A stretch of 64,000 nucleotides of DNA from Virgibacillus_P tibetensis (GTDB lineage: Bacteria; Bacillota; Bacilli; Bacillales; Amphibacillaceae): contig NZ_JARZFX010000001.1 of NCBI RefSeq assembly GCF_036026595.1, positions 434,001 through 498,000 of the forward strand. Reading direction: 5' to 3'. The translations under genes and the position numbers were made by a program. Below are positions 62,191 to 64,000 of this stretch, piece after piece. The notes under the pieces were generated by a model. That model did no database searches. It saw only the letters and a list, made by a program, of their open reading frames with translations, and was not told where the DNA came from. Numbering within the stretch: the stretch's first letter is position 1; the number at the start of each line of letters is the position of its first letter.

Positions 62191-62907
62191 ATGGAAACAA
62201 ACGCAAGAATACTGGTAGTAGACGATGAAGATAGAATCCGCAGGTTAATACGTATGTATTTGGAGCGGGAAGACTTTATTGTTGAAGAAGCTGAAAATGG
62301 CTCCGAGGCATTGGAGAGTGCACTTAATAATGATTATGATGTTATCCTGTTGGATATCATGATGCCGGAGATGGATGGTATTGAAGTTTGCCAAGAGTTA
62401 AGAAAAGAAAAAGCAACTCCAATTATTATGTTGACAGCTAAAGGAGAAGAGGCTAATCGAGTTCAAGGATTTGAGGTTGGTGCGGATGATTATATCGTCA
62501 AACCTTTCAGTCCCCGAGAAGTTATTCTTCGTGTTAAAGCACTACTAAGAAGAGTATCTACATCTTCGTTTAACGAAGCAAATTCTGCTACAAGGGACAT
62601 ACTTGTATTCCCTCATATAGCGATTGATCATGATGCACACCGCGTAACTGCGGACGGAGTGGAAGTAAGCCTTACCCCGAAAGAATACGAATTGCTGTGT
62701 TTCCTGGCGAAATCTCCTGATAAAGTATTTAATCGTGAGCATTTACTTAAAGAGGTATGGCAATATGAATTTTTCGGAGATTTACGAACGGTTGACACAC
62801 ATGTCAAAAGGTTGCGTGAGAAGCTAAATAATGTATCCAAAGCAGCTGCAAAAATGATTGTCACTGTATGGGGCGTAGGATATAAATTTGAGGTAGATGA
62901 TGAGTAA
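62191..62907 (+). CDS. resD: Response regulator ResD
   Basis: 238 aa. Receiver domain with Asp55 in LLDIMMPEMDG, C-terminal OmpR-type winged helix (RTVDTHVKRLREKL). AAGAGGGGG site. Controls respiration and anaerobic genes with ResE. May have its own promoter (TTCACG-17-TTATAT) after the terminator. Confidence 0.96.
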   Translation: METNARILVVDDEDRIRRLIRMYLEREDFIVEEAENGSEALESALNNDYDVILLDIMMPEMDGIEVCQELRKEKATPIIMLTAKGEEANRVQGFEVGADDYIVKPFSPREVILRVKALLRRVSTSSFNEANSATRDILVFPHIAIDHDAHRVTADGVEVSLTPKEYELLCFLAKSPDKVFNREHLLKEVWQYEFFGDLRTVDTHVKRLREKLNNVSKAAAKMIVTVWGVGYKFEVDDE

Positions 62908-64000
62908 TGTTCTGGCGTAGCGTTGTTGGTAAGCTCGCAATTACTATATTATTGCTTGTTTCTTTCGTATTATTTATTTTAACTATATTGTTACTGGAAT
63001 TCTTCGAAAATTTCCATATTCAAGAAGCAGAAAAAGACATGATGCAAACAGCTACTAAAGTTTCCGTACTAGTAGAGCAGCATGAGGATAAATCCTTGGT
63101 TTTGGAGACAACTGAACGAGTAAAGGATTCTGCCAGCAGAGTTGCCATTATTTTTGATGATGGAGAGTTATGGGTATCTGAAAGCAGCAATCAAAGCTTG
63201 TCAAAATTAGAAGAATATTGGTTGGAAGAAGACGAAGGTTTAGCGGGTGTGTTAACATCCAACGAAGAAGTGAGGGAACAGATAGTTATTCCTGGAAGCG
63301 ATTTAGAGGCAATGATTGTAGGTACACCAATTGGAAATGGTAGAGGAGCTATCTTTGTATACCAATCTTTAGACGTAGTCGATCAAACGAAAGCTGAAAC
63401 TACTAAAATTATATTTCTTGCAGCTGGAATCGCGATTATATTAACAACAATATTTGCCTTTTTTCTATCGACTCGAATTACTTCCCCTCTAATCAAAATG
63501 CGCGAGGCCGCCTTTGATCTGACCAGAGGCGAATTCAACACGAAAGTGCCCATCTTGACGCATGATGAAATTGGGGAATTGGCCATGGCTTTTAATCGGA
63601 TGGGAAGGCAGCTGAAGTTTCATATTAACGCTCTGCACCAAGAAAAAGAACAACTCTCTGGGATTGTCAGTTCTATGGCAGATGGCGTGGTTACCTTGAA
63701 TAGGAATGGTGATATGATAGTAACTAATCCACCGGCAGAGCGTTTTATTGAGGATTGGTACTTTGAAAACAATGTTAAAGTGTCAGGAGAAAAAAGAAAG
63801 TTGCCCAGTGATTTAAATAAGATTCTTCAAGAAGTAATAAGTGGAGAATCTGAAGCACTTCATGAATTAAGTTTACAAGGAAGAAGTTATGTAATGTTGA
63901 TGACTCCATTATACGATCAATCTTATGTTAGGGGAGCAGTAGCGGTCATTCGAGATATGACCGAAGAGAGACGCCTTGATAAGTTGCGTAAAGATTTTAT
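62907..64000 (+). CDS. resE: Sensor histidine kinase ResE, N-terminal part (3' end outside window)
   Basis: Visible 364 residues from ATG 62907, overlapping the resD stop by 1 bp. Signal/anchor helix 9-33, extracytoplasmic sensor 34-160, second helix about 165-185, HAMP (SPLIKMREAAFDLTRGEF), PAS domain (SGIVSSMADGVVTLNRNG), cut just before the H-box (RLDKLRKDF). Cognate kinase of ResD. Confidence 0.95.
   Translation, partial: MFWRSVVGKLAITILLLVSFVLFILTILLLEFFENFHIQEAEKDMMQTATKVSVLVEQHEDKSLVLETTERVKDSASRVAIIFDDGELWVSESSNQSLSKLEEYWLEEDEGLAGVLTSNEEVREQIVIPGSDLEAMIVGTPIGNGRGAIFVYQSLDVVDQTKAETTKIIFLAAGIAIILTTIFAFFLSTRITSPLIKMREAAFDLTRGEFNTKVPILTHDEIGELAMAFNRMGRQLKFHINALHQEKEQLSGIVSSMADGVVTLNRNGDMIVTNPPAERFIEDWYFENNVKVSGEKRKLPSDLNKILQEVISGESEALHELSLQGRSYVMLMTPLYDQSYVRGAVAVIRDMTEERRLDKLRKDF

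Overview
The window is chromosomal DNA of an AT-rich, endospore-forming Firmicute of the family Bacillaceae. The gene order deoB-pupG-pdp-dacF-spoIIAA-spoIIAB-sigF-spoVA-lysA-ppiB-ribT-scpA-scpB-sod-dacB-spmA-spmB // rluB-resABCDE follows the Bacillus subtilis sporulation/res neighbourhood with differences: pdp sits next to pupG, spoVAC-AD-AE are absent between AB and AF, only ribT remains of the riboflavin cluster, and a Fe/Mn superoxide dismutase precedes dacB. An Oceanobacillus/Virgibacillus-like organism is my inference. No rRNA, tRNA, IS element or CRISPR array was seen.

Bases 1-16892 hold host genes for nucleoside salvage, forespore control (dacF, spoIIA operon), spore germination (spoVA), lysine synthesis, protein folding, chromosome segregation (scpAB), oxidative stress and spore maturation (dacB, spmAB). 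Bases 57760-64000 hold rluB and the cytochrome c maturation/redox control operon resABCDE. deoB is cut by the left edge and resE by the right edge.

Bases 16893-57759 are a complete-looking 40.85 kb prophage of siphovirus type with an HK97-like head. It lies between spmB and rluB and is bounded by a 16-bp direct repeat (attL/attR). Removing it restores a perfect 10-bp-arm inverted repeat as attB. Left to right the prophage has: leftward integrase with a LexA-type box upstream; an immunity switch of leftward repressor and rightward cro-like gene with three matching operators; many small early genes; a replication/recombination block (VRR-NUC nuclease, DEAH helicase, YqaJ exonuclease fused to DUF1351, Sak4-like ATPase, DUF669, a small family B DNA polymerase, MazG-like protein, prim-pol/SF3 primase-helicase); an iteron array likely to be the replication origin; a late regulator; HNH, terminase, portal, protease, capsid and connector genes; tail genes with a -1 frameshifted chaperone; tape measure, Dit, fibre and baseplate genes; lysis genes (XhlA, holin, amidase); and a lysogenic-conversion zone.

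The parts most worth study are: a two-gene cassette with its own palindromic promoter and terminator between the Dit and fibre genes; a plasmid-like module (tandem repeats, zinc-finger protein, FtsK-like translocase, replication-relaxation protein) after the lysin; a lipoprotein gene with its own promoter and terminator; the iteron origin; a late promoter followed at once by a terminator; a terminase small subunit fused to an XRE domain; and a family B polymerase that appears to have lost an exonuclease residue.
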